Below are positions 63,635 through 64,000 of a stretch of DNA of 64,000 bases, one piece after another. A model generated the notes under the pieces. That model did not search any database, was not told the origin of the DNA, and was given only the letters and a program-made list of their open reading frames with translations. The DNA lies in the NCBI RefSeq assembly GCF_036002945.1, contig NZ_CP108529.1:3658001-3722000 (forward strand), read 5' to 3'. The translations under genes were made by a program, and so were the position numbers. The DNA is from Streptomyces sp. NBC_01224. GTDB taxonomy: Bacteria > Actinomycetota > Actinomycetes > Streptomycetales > Streptomycetaceae. Position 1 is the stretch's first letter. Each line of letters begins with the position of its first letter.

Positions 63635-63648
63635 CTATACGCGTATAG
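63635..63648. promoter_or_regulatory. TetR-type operator palindrome
   Basis: CTATACGCGTATAG, a perfect 14-bp palindrome 40 bases before the MFS start and 62 bases before the TetR start. AT-rich flanks could hold both -10 boxes. Confidence 0.8.
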
Positions 63649-63709
63649 AAATTAGCTGCGAGGGGATCGGGGAAGAGGCGGACGCGTTGGAACGGGAGAC
63701 AATGCCCGG

Positions 63710-64000
63710 GTGTCAGGGACAGAAAAGGCATCAGGAACAGCGAAGAAGCAGACGGCGGCGAAACGGTCCGTCGGGCGGCCGCGCAGGCTCGACCCGGACG
63801 CGATGGTCGCCGTCGCGCGCCGCATCATCGAGGAAGAGGGCCTGGACGCCCTGAGCATGCGGCGGGTGGCGAAGGAGCTCGGCTCCACGCCGATGGCGCT
63901 GTACCACTATGTGCAGGACAAGGACGAGCTGCTGATGCTCACCCTGTCGGGCACCGCGGCCGCCTTCCCGCGCCCCGAACTGCCCGAGGACCCGCGCGAG
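63710..64000 (+). CDS. TetR family transcriptional regulator (3' truncated by window edge)
   Basis: 97 codons from GTG 63710 to the edge; start tentative. After a Lys/Ala/Thr-rich lead, the TetR helix-turn-helix is clear: RLDPDAMVAVARRIIEEEGL, ALSMRRVAKELGSTPMALYH, YVQDKDELLMLTLSG. The recognition helix pattern (GSTPMALYHYVQDKDELL) is of the TetR_C_1-like group that controls exporters. Expected to repress the divergent MFS gene and itself through the palindrome between them. Confidence 0.88.
   Translation, partial: MSGTEKASGTAKKQTAAKRSVGRPRRLDPDAMVAVARRIIEEEGLDALSMRRVAKELGSTPMALYHYVQDKDELLMLTLSGTAAAFPRPELPEDPRE

Overview
The window is high-GC DNA with Streptomyces-type gene content: near-universal G/C third codon positions, many GTG and TTG starts, the developmental regulators BldM and WhiD, a ShbA-type ECF sigma factor, actinobacterial PASTA-less Ser/Thr kinases, GuaB3 and a His-tailed GroEL1. 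The gene order (groES/groEL1 near whiD, bldM, shbA, guaB, guaB3, glpD, kinases, chorismate mutase, guaA, pcrA) is what I recall of the conserved core of Streptomyces chromosomes. It is therefore chromosomal core with small accessory patches. No tRNA, rRNA, CRISPR array or complete mobile element was recognised.

Layout. 1-8.5 kb: a lipase cut by the left edge, an M23 peptidase, PcrA helicase, and two NlpC/P60 wall hydrolases, the first behind a c-di-AMP (ydaO-type) riboswitch. 8.5-15.8 kb: GNAT protein, a PspC-domain histidine kinase with its LuxR-type regulator, divergent PspC protein and small membrane protein, DoxX, a membrane protein and a class II aldolase. 15.9-20.9 kb: guaA, a chorismate mutase behind a Phe/Tyr leader peptide and hairpins (putative attenuator), and two LAXTG sortase substrates. 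21-31.4 kb: GMC oxidoreductase, succinate-semialdehyde-type dehydrogenase, and three consecutive membrane kinases, the middle one a pseudokinase. 31.5-36.6 kb: serine hydrolase, glpD, a nucleotide-sugar dehydrogenase lacking its catalytic cysteine, and a small membrane protein.

36.7-41.8 kb: guaB3, guaB, shbA, bldM and whiD. bldM carries a textbook sigma-BldN promoter; whiD has an AT-rich inverted repeat upstream. 41.9-44.3 kb: LysR regulator, MOSC protein and short-chain dehydrogenase. 44.5-51.7 kb: a carbohydrate-utilisation locus with a secreted beta-helix polysaccharide lyase candidate, a DeoR/LacI hybrid regulator, a sugar ABC importer without ATPase and a D-2-hydroxyacid dehydrogenase. 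Copies of one motif (TTCGATCA) in both promoter regions link these genes. 51.9-52.5 kb: a small patch with a 65-residue carbohydrate-binding-like protein, an overlapping cysteine-rich microprotein frame and an HNH nuclease remnant. 52.5-54.8 kb: groEL1 and groES under two CIRCE operators. 54.9-64 kb: membrane proteins, a polysaccharide deacetylase with a truncated partner, two methyltransferases, an ECF42-type sigma factor with its DGPF (YCII) partner and a VOC protein, and an MFS exporter divergent from a TetR regulator cut by the right edge.

Most themes concern cell envelope and development: wall hydrolases, kinases, sortase substrates, BldM/WhiD, purine (GTP) supply and chaperones. All family assignments come from reading motifs; no database search was run.
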